The position numbers were made by a program, and so were the translations under genes. This document shows, piece after piece, positions 46,802-57,700 of a stretch of DNA of 64,000 nt. Source of the DNA: an uncultured Aquimarina sp. (GTDB lineage Bacteria; Bacteroidota; Bacteroidia; Flavobacteriales; Flavobacteriaceae); assembly GCF_947492965.1 (NCBI RefSeq), contig NZ_CANLOZ010000003.1:372001-436000 (forward strand), read 5' to 3'. Under the pieces are notes generated by a model. It did not search any database. It worked only from the letters and a program-made list of their open reading frames with translations, and was not told the DNA's origin. Position 1 is the first letter of the stretch; each line of letters starts with the position of its first letter.

Positions 46802-48349
46802 ATGGCAGGAGGAAAATTATCACCAAGGCAGAAGATGATTAATCTTATGTACTTGGTATTTATTGCGATGATGGCATTGAATATGTCAAAAGAAGTATTA
46901 TCTGCATTCGGTTTAATGAATGAGAAATTGACTTCAGCGAATACTATTGCTACCGAGCGTAATTCAGCATTTATGACTGGTCTAGCCGAAAAAGTTTCGG
47001 AACAACCAGAGAAATACACTCCATTAAAAGAAAAAGCTGATCAAATTAGTAGCTTTTCTAATGAATTTAATACGTATGTAGAACAGTTAAAGTCTGAGTT
47101 ATTGGAGACAGCTGATGATCCAACAGATTATGAAACCATGGATAAGCCAGATGCATTAGATACTAAATTCTTTGAAGGAGGTAAAACTACTGCGGCTGCA
47201 ACAGAGTTCTTAGAAAAGATTAAAACTTATAGAGAAGGAGTTGTTACTGCTATCCGTTCTGTAAAGGAAGTTGATGGTCAGGTAGCTACAGATGTAGAGA
47301 CTACTTTTAATACTGAAAAAGTAAAAGATAGAGATGGAGTTTCTAAAGATTGGTTAAACTACAATTTTGAAGGATTTCCTTTAGTAGCTTCTATCACTAA
47401 GCTTACACAGATGCAAGCAGATGTTAAGACTACTGAGAGTAAAGTGCTTTCTGCTTTATTAGCAGGTCAGCAAGCTTCAGAACTTTCATTTAGTAACTAT
47501 GAGGCAATTGTTGTACCAGATAAGACTGCTTTTTTTAGTGGTGAGAAATTTAAAGGACGTATCGTTTTAGGGCGTTTTGATGCTACATTAAAGCCTACTA
47601 AAGTAATGGTTAACGGAAAAGAGCAGTCAGAAGTTCAAAATGGACAGATAATGCTTGATTTTCCAGCTGGAAACGTAGGAGAAAGAGAAGTAAAAGGTGA
47701 ATTACAATTTAAAGAAGGAGATTCAACAGTAACTATTCCTATAAAAAGTTCTTATGCTGTAATTCCTAAGCCAAATTCAGCTGTAATTTCTGCAGATAAA
47801 ATGAATGTGGTATATAGAGGAGTGCAAAACCCAATGACAATTTCTATCCCAGGAGTACCTTCAGTCAATGCTACTGCACCAGGACTTAAGAAAGTTGGTG
47901 GAGCTGGTAAGTATGTAATGAACGTTACAGCGATAAAAGCTAGAGAAGTGGCTATTAAAGTAAGCGGAAAATTACCAAATGGTAGTTCTGTAAGTGATAG
48001 CAAGAAATTTAGAATTAAAGATATTCCAAGACCTGTTGGAACTGTAAGAGGAGAAGACGGAAGTATCAAAATGTCTAAAAGTGGTTTAGATAAAGCATCT
48101 ATTGGTGCGATTCTTCCAGACTTTGATTTCGACATTAAGTTAGATGTTACAAGCTTTAAGTTTAAAGTAAGTGGACAACCAACGATTAATGTAAGAGGTC
48201 GTAGATTAGATTCTAGAGCAAAATCAGCATTGAAAAAGGCGAAAAGAGGATCTACAGTTCAGGTAATGGATATCAAAGCTCAGCTTAAAACGAATAAAGG
48301 ATATAAGTTAAAGAAAATATCTCCAGTGATCGTTGAGCTAACGAACTAA
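46802..48349 (+). CDS. gldM: T9SS/gliding motor shaft protein GldM
   Basis: A 515-residue protein beginning MAGGKLSPRQKMINLMYLVFIAMMALNMSKEVLSAFGLMNEKL, the conserved N-terminal helix that is held in the GldL ring. A long periplasmic part made of successive beta domains follows (IVVPDKTAFFSGEKFKGRIVLGRFD... onward). GldM transmits torque from the inner membrane to the GldK/GldN ring. It starts 43 bp after gldL. Confidence 0.97.
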   Translation: MAGGKLSPRQKMINLMYLVFIAMMALNMSKEVLSAFGLMNEKLTSANTIATERNSAFMTGLAEKVSEQPEKYTPLKEKADQISSFSNEFNTYVEQLKSELLETADDPTDYETMDKPDALDTKFFEGGKTTAAATEFLEKIKTYREGVVTAIRSVKEVDGQVATDVETTFNTEKVKDRDGVSKDWLNYNFEGFPLVASITKLTQMQADVKTTESKVLSALLAGQQASELSFSNYEAIVVPDKTAFFSGEKFKGRIVLGRFDATLKPTKVMVNGKEQSEVQNGQIMLDFPAGNVGEREVKGELQFKEGDSTVTIPIKSSYAVIPKPNSAVISADKMNVVYRGVQNPMTISIPGVPSVNATAPGLKKVGGAGKYVMNVTAIKAREVAIKVSGKLPNGSSVSDSKKFRIKDIPRPVGTVRGEDGSIKMSKSGLDKASIGAILPDFDFDIKLDVTSFKFKVSGQPTINVRGRRLDSRAKSALKKAKRGSTVQVMDIKAQLKTNKGYKLKKISPVIVELTN

Positions 48350-48365
48350 AAGTAAACTAATAATT

Positions 48366-49256
48366 ATGAATTTGAAAAATTTATTATTAACCGTTTTTAG
48401 CCTATTCGTGACAATGTTCTCGTTTGGTCAGGCTAACATTTTGAATGCTGGAAGCCCAGAAGATATTGGGAAGAAGACAATCGAACAAATTCAGTTAGAT
48501 AATGACCTTCCGTTAGAGTATGGTTATGTTGATGAGCGTGATGTATTGTGGGCAAAGACTACTTGGGAGACTATAGACTTAGACGAGCGTATTAATTTCC
48601 CTTTGTATTACCCAATTGATACCGTTAACATTGGTTCTGATAGAAGAGCATTATACGATATCTTATTAGCTAATGTTAAAAACGGGAAAATTAAAAAGAT
48701 TTACGCAGATTCATATTTTACAGAAACACGTACGCTAAGTGATTTAGATGGTACATTATCTAAAATAGATACGTTAGATTTAGGATATGAGCAGTATAAT
48801 GCAGGTGAGCCGGTAGATCCTCAGTATATTGAGACAACTACAATTGGTGCTGCGGATATATCAGAGTATAAAATTAGAGGATATTGGTATTTTGACAAGC
48901 GTCAAGGAGAATTAAGATATCGACTATTAGGTATCGCCCCAGTAGCTCCGGATGTTAACTTCCTTAATGATGATGAGCCAGATATGGTTCCATTATTTTG
49001 GGTGTGGTATCCTGATGTAAGAGAGATTTTACATAAAGCGAAAGCATTTAATAGGAAAAATACTTCTATGCCTTTTACTTATGATCATATTTTAAATGCA
49101 AGACGATTTAGTTCGGTCATATATAAAGAAGATAATATTCAGGGTGACCGAGAGGTGAATGAATATATTATAGACAATGCTTTAATGCAGTTGTTAGAAA
49201 GTGAACGAATTAAAGAAAGTATCAGAAATTTCGAAATGGATATGTGGAGTTATTAA
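48366..49256 (+). CDS. gldN: T9SS/gliding periplasmic protein GldN
   Basis: A 296-residue secreted protein with a signal peptide ending SFGQA. Conserved stretches are VLWAKTTWETIDLDERINFPLYYPID, IRGYWYFDKRQGELRYRLLGIAPVAPDV, and PLFWVWYPDVREILHKAKAFN. It joins GldK in the periplasmic ring of the type IX secretion system. It is 16 bp after gldM and is followed by a strong terminator, closing the gld operon. No gldO paralogue follows. Confidence 0.96.
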   Translation: MNLKNLLLTVFSLFVTMFSFGQANILNAGSPEDIGKKTIEQIQLDNDLPLEYGYVDERDVLWAKTTWETIDLDERINFPLYYPIDTVNIGSDRRALYDILLANVKNGKIKKIYADSYFTETRTLSDLDGTLSKIDTLDLGYEQYNAGEPVDPQYIETTTIGAADISEYKIRGYWYFDKRQGELRYRLLGIAPVAPDVNFLNDDEPDMVPLFWVWYPDVREILHKAKAFNRKNTSMPFTYDHILNARRFSSVIYKEDNIQGDREVNEYIIDNALMQLLESERIKESIRNFEMDMWSY

Positions 49257-49282
49257 ACTCTAATGTTTCTAATATAATATTG

Positions 49283-49309
49283 AAACGCCCAACTCTTGTT
49301 GGGCGTTTT
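49283..49309 (+). terminator. Terminator of the gldKLMN operon
   Basis: AAACGCCCAAC-tctt-GTTGGGCGTTT is an 11-bp perfect stem with a 4-nt loop followed by T-rich DNA (TTGTTATTTTT), 26 bp after the gldN stop codon. Confidence 0.92.
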
Positions 49310-49323
49310 GTTATTTTTAATAT

Positions 49324-50361
49324 ATGAAGGATTTTATAATCGTAGGTTTTGGATTAGCAGGATTGTCTTTTGCAGAAATACTGGATAGAAATCAAAAGTC
49401 TTATGTGGTTTTTGAGAATAATTCAGAGCTATCTTCAAGAGTAGCTGGAGGATTATATAATCCAGTAATTTTGAAGAGATTTACACCTGCTTGGATGGCT
49501 TCGGAGCAATTGGCTTTAGCATTATCAGTATATAAAAATGTAGAAAAACAACTTAATGAATCTTTTATCACAGAACTTCCAGTTTTGCGAAGATTTAATA
49601 CTGTAGAAGAGCAGAATTTATGGTTTACAGCTTGCGACAAGCCCATATTGAATGAATTTCTTTCTTCGGATTTAGTTAAAAATGAAAATGTAGCTTTAGA
49701 TATCCCATTCCAATTTGGTCAAGTAAAACATACAGGAAGAATTGAGGTAAAAAAAATGTTGTCTTCTTATCTAAGTTATATCGAGGCTAGACAACTATTG
49801 TTTAACGAATCTTTTGAGCACACTGCCTTAGATGTTCAAGAAGACTATGTTAGTTATAAAGGGATAAGAGCTAAGAATATCATTTTTTGTGAAGGTTATG
49901 GATTACGAAACAATCCATTTTTTAATTACTTGCCCCTGCAAGGAAATAAAGGAGAATATATTATTATTAAGTCCAAAGATTTGCAGTTACAGGAAGCAGT
50001 AAAGTCTTCTATATTTATTATTCCTTTGGGAGGTGATCTTTATAAGGTGGGAGCTACATATAATCGAGATGATAAAACCTCTGTTGTTACTGAGTTGGCT
50101 AAAGAAGAATTACGTATGAAATTAGATCGTTTTCTAAATGCGGATTACGAAATAGTTGATCAAGTAGCAGGGATTAGACCAACAACAAGAGATAGAAGAC
50201 CGTTTGTGGGAACTCATAGAGAACACCTAAACTTGCATATAATTAATGGATTAGGAAGTAGAGGTATATTAATTGGTCCGTATGCCGCAAAAGGGTTATA
50301 CGATTATATTACGAAGAGTATTCCATTGCATACTGAAATAGACATCAAAAGGTTTGATTAA
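49324..50361 (+). CDS. FAD-dependent oxidoreductase of the DAO family
   Basis: A 345-residue protein with an N-terminal dinucleotide-binding motif (DFIIVGFGLAGLSFAEIL) and DAO-family elements: SRVAGGLYNPVILKRFTPAW, KNIIFCEGYGLRNNPFFNYLPLQGNKGEYIII, and a C-terminal VAGIRPTTRDRRPFVGTHREHLNLHIINGLGSRG. The substrate, probably an amine or amino acid, is unknown. It begins 15 bp beyond the gldN terminator and overlaps the end of the convergent DUF983 gene by 4 bp. Confidence 0.85.
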   Translation: MKDFIIVGFGLAGLSFAEILDRNQKSYVVFENNSELSSRVAGGLYNPVILKRFTPAWMASEQLALALSVYKNVEKQLNESFITELPVLRRFNTVEEQNLWFTACDKPILNEFLSSDLVKNENVALDIPFQFGQVKHTGRIEVKKMLSSYLSYIEARQLLFNESFEHTALDVQEDYVSYKGIRAKNIIFCEGYGLRNNPFFNYLPLQGNKGEYIIIKSKDLQLQEAVKSSIFIIPLGGDLYKVGATYNRDDKTSVVTELAKEELRMKLDRFLNADYEIVDQVAGIRPTTRDRRPFVGTHREHLNLHIINGLGSRGILIGPYAAKGLYDYITKSIPLHTEIDIKRFD

Positions 50362-50744
50362 GATGCTGTTTTCTTTTTTCCGTAGTGCATAAATAGATTA
50401 ATCCAGATATTACGGGATAATCTAAGGATAACAGGAAAAAATACGATTAACGTACCGACGATGATAAAAAAGCTTTGTAGTAAATTAAATTTTAGAATAA
50501 GATTTCCTATGACAAAAGCGGCTACCGCAAATGCAATTCCTACTCCATAACTAACATACATGGCTCCATAAAAAAAAGAAGGTTCTATTTTATACTTTGT
50601 ATTACAGTGGCTACAACGTTCGTGCATCTGAAAAATCCTTCCTAACTTATAAGGATTTTGTTCTTTATACATACTTTCATTTTGGCAAACAGGACAAGTG
50701 CCAGTGAAGATGCTATATATTTTAGTTCCTTTTAAGAAGCTCAT
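50358..50744 (-). CDS. DUF983 family membrane protein
   Basis: A 128-residue protein with a zinc-ribbon-like N terminus (CPVCQNESMY...ERCSHCNTKY, two CxxC pairs) followed by FFYGAMYVSYGVGIAFAVAAFVIGNLIL and a second hydrophobic stretch (FFIIVGTLIVFFPVILRL). This is the DUF983 pattern. The function is unknown. It is convergent with the oxidoreductase and divergent from the ABC-F gene. Confidence 0.85.
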   Translation of the reverse strand: MSFLKGTKIYSIFTGTCPVCQNESMYKEQNPYKLGRIFQMHERCSHCNTKYKIEPSFFYGAMYVSYGVGIAFAVAAFVIGNLILKFNLLQSFFIIVGTLIVFFPVILRLSRNIWINLFMHYGKKKTAS

Positions 50745-50800
50745 AGTACTTTTATTCTATTACAAAATTAATCATCTTTGCACAAAATATTCTAAAGCTG

Positions 50801-52717
50801 ATGTTAAACATACACAACCTTTCTATTTCATTTGGAGGAGAATACCTTTTCGAAGAAATAGCATTTAGATTAAATGCAGGAGACCGAGTAGGACTTGTTG
50901 GAAAAAATGGCGCAGGAAAATCCACAATGCTTAAAATCTTATCCAAAGAGCAAGAGCCAGATTCAGGGCAAATTGCTATGGATAAAGACGTGAAAATAGG
51001 GTTTTTAAAACAAGATATAGATTTTGTTTTAGGTAGAACGGTGCTAGAAGAATCGTATGAGGCTTTTACAGAAATAAAGAAAATAGAAAGAGACATTGAT
51101 AAGATCAATGCTCAGCTGGCAGAACGTACAGATTATGAAAGTGAAAGTTATAACCAATTAATTACGGATCTTAGTGATTTTACACAGCAATATGAGATTT
51201 TAGGCGGTTATAACTATCAGGGAGAGACAGAACGAGTTTTACAAGGTTTAGGATTTCTTCGAGAAGATTTTGATAAGCTTACCGACACCTTTTCTGGAGG
51301 TTGGCGTATGCGAATAGAGTTAGCGAAATTACTATTGCAAAATAATGATATCCTGTTGCTCGATGAGCCTACTAACCATTTAGATATAGAATCAATTATT
51401 TGGTTAGAGAATTTTTTAAAAAATTATGCGGGAGTTGTGGTAATCGTTTCTCATGATAAAATGTTCCTTGATAATGTGACCAATAGAACTATTGAGATTT
51501 CTCTCGGACGAATTTATGATTATAATAAGCCTTACTCTAAATATTTAGTGTTAAGAAAAGAAATCAGGGAGCAACAACTTGCCGCACAAAAAAATCAATC
51601 TAAGCAGATCGAACAAACCGAAAAATTAATCGAAAAGTTTAGGGCAAAAGCTACCAAAGCTTCTATGGCGCAGTCTCTGATTAAAAAATTAGATAAAGTA
51701 GAGAGAATAGAGGTAGACGAAGATGATAATGCAGTTATGAACATTAGTTTTCCTGTAAGCGTGCAACCTGGTAAAGTGGTTATTGAAGCTGAAAGTGTAG
51801 GTAAAAACTATGGAGAGAAAGAAATTTTAAAAGATATAGATTTACTAGTAGAACGTGGTTCCAAAACGGCTTTTGTAGGTCAGAATGGTCAAGGAAAATC
51901 CACTTTAGCCAAAATTATTATTGATGAAATATCTCATACAGGTCATCTGAAGCTTGGGCATAATGTGCAAATTGGATATTTTGCCCAAAACCAATCAGAG
52001 TATTTGGATGGAGAGATAACCATTCACGATACGATGATCAATGCTGCCAATGAAAAAACTCGTAGTAAGGTACGAGATATGCTAGGGGCTTTTTTGTTCA
52101 GAGGTGATGACGTAGAAAAAAAAGTAAAAGTACTTTCTGGTGGAGAGCGAAATAGATTAGCCTTATGTAAAATGCTACTAGAACCTTTTAATGTGTTGGT
52201 AATGGATGAGCCGACAAATCATTTAGATATTAAATCTAAAAACATATTAAAAGAAGCATTAAAAAATTTCGAGGGAACTTTAATTCTGGTTTCTCACGAT
52301 AGAGATTTTTTACAAGGATTGACTAATACGGTATATGAGTTCAAAAACAAACAGATTAAGGAGTATTTGGGGGATATCGATTACTACTTAGAGCAAAGAA
52401 GAGTAGACGATCTCAGAGATATCGAAAAGAAGGATAAAGAATCTAAAACCGTTTCTGACACCAAAGAAAGTGCGAAACAATCTTATGAAAATCAGAAAAA
52501 ACTAAAATCACTCAATAATCGATTGAGTAATATTGAATCTAAGATCAATAAGATAGAAAAAGAAATCAAGGAAATAGATGTAAAATTAGCTATTAACTAT
52601 GATCAAACAATAGCAGAACCTGATTTTTTTGATAAATATCAAGCAAAAAAAGAAGAATTAGCTTCTTTAATGGATAGTTGGGAGTTAATACAAGAAGAAA
52701 TTGATGCTTTAGCATAG
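50801..52717 (+). CDS. ABC-F family ATPase (Uup/EttA-like)
   Basis: A 638-residue protein with two ABC ATPase domains and no membrane helices. The first has GKNGAGKSTMLKIL, FSGGWRMRIELAKLLL and LLLDEPTNHLDIESI; the second has GQNGQGKSTLAKI, LSGGERNRLALCKMLL and VMDEPTNHLDIKS. A charged linker joins them and a C-terminal coiled coil ends the protein (KKLKSLNNRLSNIESKINKIEKEIKEID). ABC-F proteins act on the ribosome or on DNA-linked processes; the C-terminal coil suggests the Uup type. There is no specific sign of antibiotic protection. Confidence 0.92.
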   Translation: MLNIHNLSISFGGEYLFEEIAFRLNAGDRVGLVGKNGAGKSTMLKILSKEQEPDSGQIAMDKDVKIGFLKQDIDFVLGRTVLEESYEAFTEIKKIERDIDKINAQLAERTDYESESYNQLITDLSDFTQQYEILGGYNYQGETERVLQGLGFLREDFDKLTDTFSGGWRMRIELAKLLLQNNDILLLDEPTNHLDIESIIWLENFLKNYAGVVVIVSHDKMFLDNVTNRTIEISLGRIYDYNKPYSKYLVLRKEIREQQLAAQKNQSKQIEQTEKLIEKFRAKATKASMAQSLIKKLDKVERIEVDEDDNAVMNISFPVSVQPGKVVIEAESVGKNYGEKEILKDIDLLVERGSKTAFVGQNGQGKSTLAKIIIDEISHTGHLKLGHNVQIGYFAQNQSEYLDGEITIHDTMINAANEKTRSKVRDMLGAFLFRGDDVEKKVKVLSGGERNRLALCKMLLEPFNVLVMDEPTNHLDIKSKNILKEALKNFEGTLILVSHDRDFLQGLTNTVYEFKNKQIKEYLGDIDYYLEQRRVDDLRDIEKKDKESKTVSDTKESAKQSYENQKKLKSLNNRLSNIESKINKIEKEIKEIDVKLAINYDQTIAEPDFFDKYQAKKEELASLMDSWELIQEEIDALA

Positions 52718-52827
52718 AATTAACTTTCTGTATAAATTTTAAAAAAAGTTAAAAAATAGAATCCTAATTTGTCATTCTTATATCGTAATTGGTGTTTTAT
52801 TAAACATCCTTGAATTTGAGTGTGTTA

Positions 52828-52841
52828 CCTTAATGTTAAGG
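52828..52841. promoter_or_regulatory. Dyad upstream of the marR-type gene
   Basis: CCTTAA-tg-TTAAGG is a perfect 6-bp inverted repeat about 100 bp before the MarR start codon, in a 224-bp gap without genes. A TATTTTTG (52909-52916) further down resembles a -7 element, but no TTTG stands at the right distance. The dyad may be an autoregulatory operator. Confidence 0.3.
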
Positions 52842-52941
52842 CTAAATAACCGATATACTGCGGTGTAATTTTTATCGTTAGTATCAGGCACAAATGAATA
52901 TTTATAGATATTTTTGTACCGTAAATTAAATTATACAGTGT

Positions 52942-53397
52942 ATGAATGATACCAAAGCAATTGATTTAAATGCGCACGCTTTGTCTTGGATTGGAAAGAT
53001 TCACTACGATTTTGGATTTTTAGTTCAAAAAGCGTTTGGTGAAAACGGATTGGATTTATCAAAAGAACAATGGAGTGTTTTGAAACGCCTCAATGTAAAC
53101 GATGGTCAATCACAAAATGATTTAGCTTTTATTACACATCGAGATAAAACATCCATGACCAGATTAGTAAATACGATGGAGAGTAAGGATCTTGTAGTAA
53201 GAAAAAGTGATGAAAACGATAGACGAGTTAATCGAATTTTCCTTACCGATTATGGTAAAGAAGTTATTGAAAAAGTGACGCCTATTATGTATGATCTTAT
53301 TCCTGCAGTACAAGAAAGCTTAACAGAAGAGGAGATTGAAAATCTAATCAACACTTTGAAAAAAGTGAAAGCCAAAATAGCAGAAATAGCGGATTAA
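52942..53397 (+). CDS. MarR-family transcriptional regulator
   Basis: A 151-residue winged-helix protein with the MarR core: LDLSKEQWSVLKRLNVNDGQSQNDLAFITHRDKTSMTRLVNTMESKDLVVRKSDENDRRVNRIFLTDYGKEVIEKV. The helix-turn-helix and the DENDRRxxxIxLT wing are clear. It stands immediately upstream of an RND efflux operon, the usual arrangement for a repressor of that pump. A terminator separates them, so the pump probably has its own promoter. Confidence 0.92.
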   Translation: MNDTKAIDLNAHALSWIGKIHYDFGFLVQKAFGENGLDLSKEQWSVLKRLNVNDGQSQNDLAFITHRDKTSMTRLVNTMESKDLVVRKSDENDRRVNRIFLTDYGKEVIEKVTPIMYDLIPAVQESLTEEEIENLINTLKKVKAKIAEIAD

Positions 53398-53423
53398 TAT
53401 ATAGTTAGTCCTAAAAATAAATT

Positions 53424-53456
53424 AAAAAAGACATCTGAGATATAGATGTCTTTTTT
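53424..53456 (+). terminator. Terminator after the marR-type gene
   Basis: AAAAAAGACATCT and AGATGTCTTTTTT form a 13-bp stem around a 7-nt loop, followed by TGTTTTT. It begins 26 bp after the MarR stop codon. Confidence 0.88.
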
Positions 53457-53564
53457 GTTTTTATGTAGGAAGTTTATTTTATGAGTTCTTTAACTGGAAC
53501 CCAAGTTAGTAGTTGATAGTTTTGTGCAGCTTATCATATTGTAAGTTTAAACAATTAAGTGTGT

Positions 53565-54731
53565 ATGAGAAATATAATACTTTCTATTCTTGGTATATTA
53601 TTGATAGTTGTTGCAGTATTTGCAGCAATGAAGATTGTCGATAGTAAGACCAAAATAAAACCAAAAGCTGCAAAAGTTATAAAAACAGTTTTTGTAGATA
53701 CTGTACAAAATGGAACTGTACCTATAAAGATATCTGCGAATGGCAATCTTACTGCAAAGAGAAGATTAGAGCTTTTTTCGGAAGTACAAGGTGTTTTTAG
53801 AGGAGGTGCTAAGCTTTTTAAAACCGGACAGCCTTATCAAAAAGGACAAAAGTTAATAAGAATTGATGCTTCAGAATATTACGCTTCAGTACAATCTGCC
53901 AAGAGTAATTTATACAACTTAATTACGTCAATAATGCCAGATTTGCGTTTGGACTACCCAGATATCTATGATAAGTGGCAAGCGTATTTAACAAATTTTG
54001 ATATTAATAAAGTAACTCCAGAGCTTCCGGAAACCACTTCCGAAAAGGAAAAATATTTTATCACAGGACGTAATATTTATAGTACTTATTACAATGTAAA
54101 AAATCTTGAGCAGCGGTTATCTAAATATACTATTTCTGCACCATTCTCTGGTATTTTAACAGAGGCATTGGTTACAGAAGGAACTTTAATCAGGCAAGGG
54201 CAGAAACTTGGAGAGTTTATAGATACAAGTGCTTATGAAATAGAAGTGGCTATAAGTAAAGAATATTCAGATTTATTAAAAATTGGAGAAACTGTTGAGC
54301 TTTCTAACTTAGATAAATCGAAGGAATATCAAGGTGTTGTAACCAGAATTAATGGAAGTGTAGATCAGGCCACTCAAACCATAACTACTTTTATAGAAGT
54401 AAAAGATCCTTCATTAAAAGAAGGAATGTATTTAGAAGCAAATTTGAATGCAAGAAAAGCTGAAAATGCAATAGAGATCGATAGGAATTTGTTACAACAA
54501 AATAATAAAGTCTTTGTGGTTAGGGATAGTATTTTAGATGTGATAAATGTGCAACCTGTATATTTTTCGGATAAGAAAGTCATTCTTACAGGAGTTCCCG
54601 ATGGTGATGTGATATTAAATAAACCTGTTCCAGGAGCTTACGCTGGGATGTTAGTTAAGATATATCAATCAAAAACAAATAAACAAGGGGCAAAAGGTAA
54701 TAATATCATTAGTACAAATTCAAAACAGTAA
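53565..54731 (+). CDS. RND efflux periplasmic adaptor (membrane-fusion protein)
   Basis: I use the ATG at 53565 (MRNIILSILGILLIVVAVFAAMKIV); the ORF track begins two codons earlier at GTG. The protein has about 388 residues. It has an N-terminal anchor helix and the adaptor fold: barrel-sandwich halves KISANGNLTAKRRLELFSEVQG and YTISAPFSGILTEALVTEGTLIRQGQKLGEFID, a helical hairpin and a beta-barrel. A -7-like TAGTTTTG (53517-53524) lies about 40 bp upstream. It couples the pump encoded 2 bp downstream to the TolC protein. Confidence 0.9.
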   Translation: MRNIILSILGILLIVVAVFAAMKIVDSKTKIKPKAAKVIKTVFVDTVQNGTVPIKISANGNLTAKRRLELFSEVQGVFRGGAKLFKTGQPYQKGQKLIRIDASEYYASVQSAKSNLYNLITSIMPDLRLDYPDIYDKWQAYLTNFDINKVTPELPETTSEKEKYFITGRNIYSTYYNVKNLEQRLSKYTISAPFSGILTEALVTEGTLIRQGQKLGEFIDTSAYEIEVAISKEYSDLLKIGETVELSNLDKSKEYQGVVTRINGSVDQATQTITTFIEVKDPSLKEGMYLEANLNARKAENAIEIDRNLLQQNNKVFVVRDSILDVINVQPVYFSDKKVILTGVPDGDVILNKPVPGAYAGMLVKIYQSKTNKQGAKGNNIISTNSKQ

Positions 54732-54733
54732 CT

Positions 54734-57700
54734 ATGCGTAAGATTATTTCTTATTTTATTAGATACCATGTTGCTGTAGATGTTATTGTAATTGCGTTTA
54801 TAGTATTTGGGATTTTTGGAGCGCTTTCTCTTAAGTCTTCTTTCTTTCCGCTAACAGATTCCAAGAATGTTAGTATTAGTGTGATATATCCAGGAGCTTC
54901 GCCATTAGAAGTTGAAGAAGGTATTATTCTTAAGATCGAAGATAATCTTAAAGGATTAGCAGGAGTGGAAAGAGTAACTTCTACATCCAGAGAAAATAGC
55001 GGTAGTATCAATGTAGAAATCGAGAAAGGAAAGGATATCGATTTTATGCTACTCGAAGTTAAAAATGCTGTAGATCGAGTACCTACATTTCCAACAGGAA
55101 TGGAGCCTATAGTGGTGTCGAAGCAAGAGGCCATTAGGCAAACCATTAATTTTGCGGTAAGTGGAGATGAAATACCTTTAAGTACACTAAAACAAATCGC
55201 CAGACAGATTGAAAATGATCTAAGAGGAATTGAAGGAATTTCTCAAATTGGTATTACAGGATATCCAGATGAAGAAATAGAGATAGCGGTAAATGAAACA
55301 AGTTTATTAGCGTATCAGTTGAGTTTTAATGAAGTGGCTCAAGCAGTAAGTCAAGCTAATATTTTGACTACTGGTGGTACCATTAAAACAAATGCAGAAG
55401 AATATTTGATCAGAGCGAATAACAGGTCTTATTATGCTAGTGAACTTTCAAATTTGGTAATTAGAGCAGAAGCATCGGGTAGAACTATTAGACTTAAAGA
55501 CGTTGCTGAGATAAGAGATCGTTTTTCCGAATCACCAAACGCATCGTACTTTAATGGAGATTTAGCGGTTAACATTGAAATAACAAGTACTAATACTGAG
55601 GATCTAATTTCTTCTGCCGAAAAAACAAAAGAATACATTACAGAATTTAATGAGAAGTATACCAATGTTCAGTTAAACGTAATTAGTGACCGTTCGATCA
55701 CCTTAGTGCAGAGAACCAAATTGCTTACCGAAAACGCCATTATCGGAATGATATTGGTATTAATATTTTTATCATTGTTCCTAAATACACGATTGGCATT
55801 TTGGGTAGCTTTTGGACTTCCGATAGCATTCTTAGGAATGTTTGTGTTTGCAGGTTATTTTGATGTAACCATTAATGTATTATCTCTTTTTGGGATGATT
55901 ATTGTAATTGGTATTTTGGTTGATGATGGTATCGTTATAGCAGAAAATATCTATCAACATTATGAAAAAGGGAAAAGTCCTATTCAGGCTGCGATAGATG
56001 GAACTATGGAAGTGATACCACCGATCGTTTCTGCCATTATTACTACAATATTAGCGTTTGGAATCTTTTTGTTTCTCGATGGTCGTATTGGAGATTTCTT
56101 TGGCGAAGTTTCCGTAATTGTAGTACTTACCCTTACCGTTTCTTTGGTAGAAGCACTGATAATTTTACCTGCGCATTTAGCGCATTCAAAAGCACTAAAA
56201 GCAGAAGATAATAAACCAAAGAAAGGGATCGCTAAACTCTTCTCTAAGCTAAGAGATATTAATAAGTTTGGAGATAGAATTATGAAATGGCTTAGAGATA
56301 ATATTTATAGCCCAATGCTCGGTTTTTCTTTAAAGAATAAGATTTTTACCTTTTCTATTTTTCTAGTGATTCTGATCCTTACAGGAGGAAGTATTGGAGG
56401 AGGAATTGTAAGAACAGCATTTTTTCCACGTATCGCTAGTGATGTAATCTCCGTGGACTTAGGAATGCCTAACGGAACCAATGAGAAAATTACAGATTCT
56501 ATCATTTCTATGATCGAAGAGAAAGCTTGGATCGTAAATAAAGAGCTTAGCGAAGAATATTTGGGAGGAGAAGATTATGAAGGGAAACAACTTTTCGAAA
56601 ATATTATTAGAAGTATTTCGTCGTCTTCAAATGCATCATTAAGAATTAACATGCTACCAGGAGAAGAGCGACCTAATGTGCTAAATTCTGGATTAGTAGC
56701 CAATCGTATTCGTGAAAAAGTAGGTCCGGTTTTTGGAACCGAACGATTAATTTTTGGATCGGGAGGAAATTTTGGAGGAAGTCCAGTTTCTGTTTCTCTT
56801 TTAGGAAGTAATATCAAAGAATTAAAAGCAGCAAAGCAAGAGTTTAAGACGATATTAGAAAATGATTCTCGATTAAAAGATGTAGCAGATAATGACCCAG
56901 CCGGTATTAAAGAAATAAAAATAGAACTTAAAGAGAATGCATATGCTTTAGGACTTAATCTTAGAGATGTGATGGCTCAGGTAAGAGGTGGTTTTTTTGG
57001 AATACAAGCACAACGATTCCAAAGAGGTCAGGACGAAATACGAGTTTGGGTGCGATATGATAGAGAAAATCGATCTTCTATTTTAGATCTGGATAATATG
57101 CGAATTTCGACACCAACTGGAGCAAGAATTCCGTTAAACGAAATTGTAAATTATTCTATAGAAAGAGGTGATGTTGCAGTCAATCATTTAGATGGGAGGA
57201 GAGAAGTACAAATTTCGGCAGATTTAAAAGATCCGGAAACAACAAGTTCTACGGATGTGTTAGAAGAAATTAGATCCGAAATCATGCCAGATATTATTGC
57301 AAAATACCCTACAGTTACTCCATCATATGAAGGACAAAATCGAGAGGCAGGTAAGTTTTTAGGATCTCTTGGTCCAGTTGGTTTAACAGCATTAGCCTTA
57401 ATCTATATCACCATTGCTTTTACTTTTAGAAGTTATAGTCAACCTTTATTATTACTTCTGTTGATTCCATTAAGCCTACCAGCTGTAGCCTTTGGACATT
57501 GGATACACGGATTTCCAATTAATATATTATCCTTATTAGGAATCATTGCTCTTATCGGTATTATGGTTAATGATGGTTTGGTACTGATAGGTAAGTTTAA
57601 TAGTAATTTAAGAGCAGGAATGACTTTCGATAATGCGATTTATGAAGCTGGTAAATCAAGATTTAGAGCAATTTTTCTAACATCCTTAACTACCATAGCA

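Noticed and set aside
50801-52717. Antibiotic-resistance ABC-F protein
   Set aside because: The C-terminal coiled coil and overall layout fit the housekeeping Uup-type group, and no resistance context is present.
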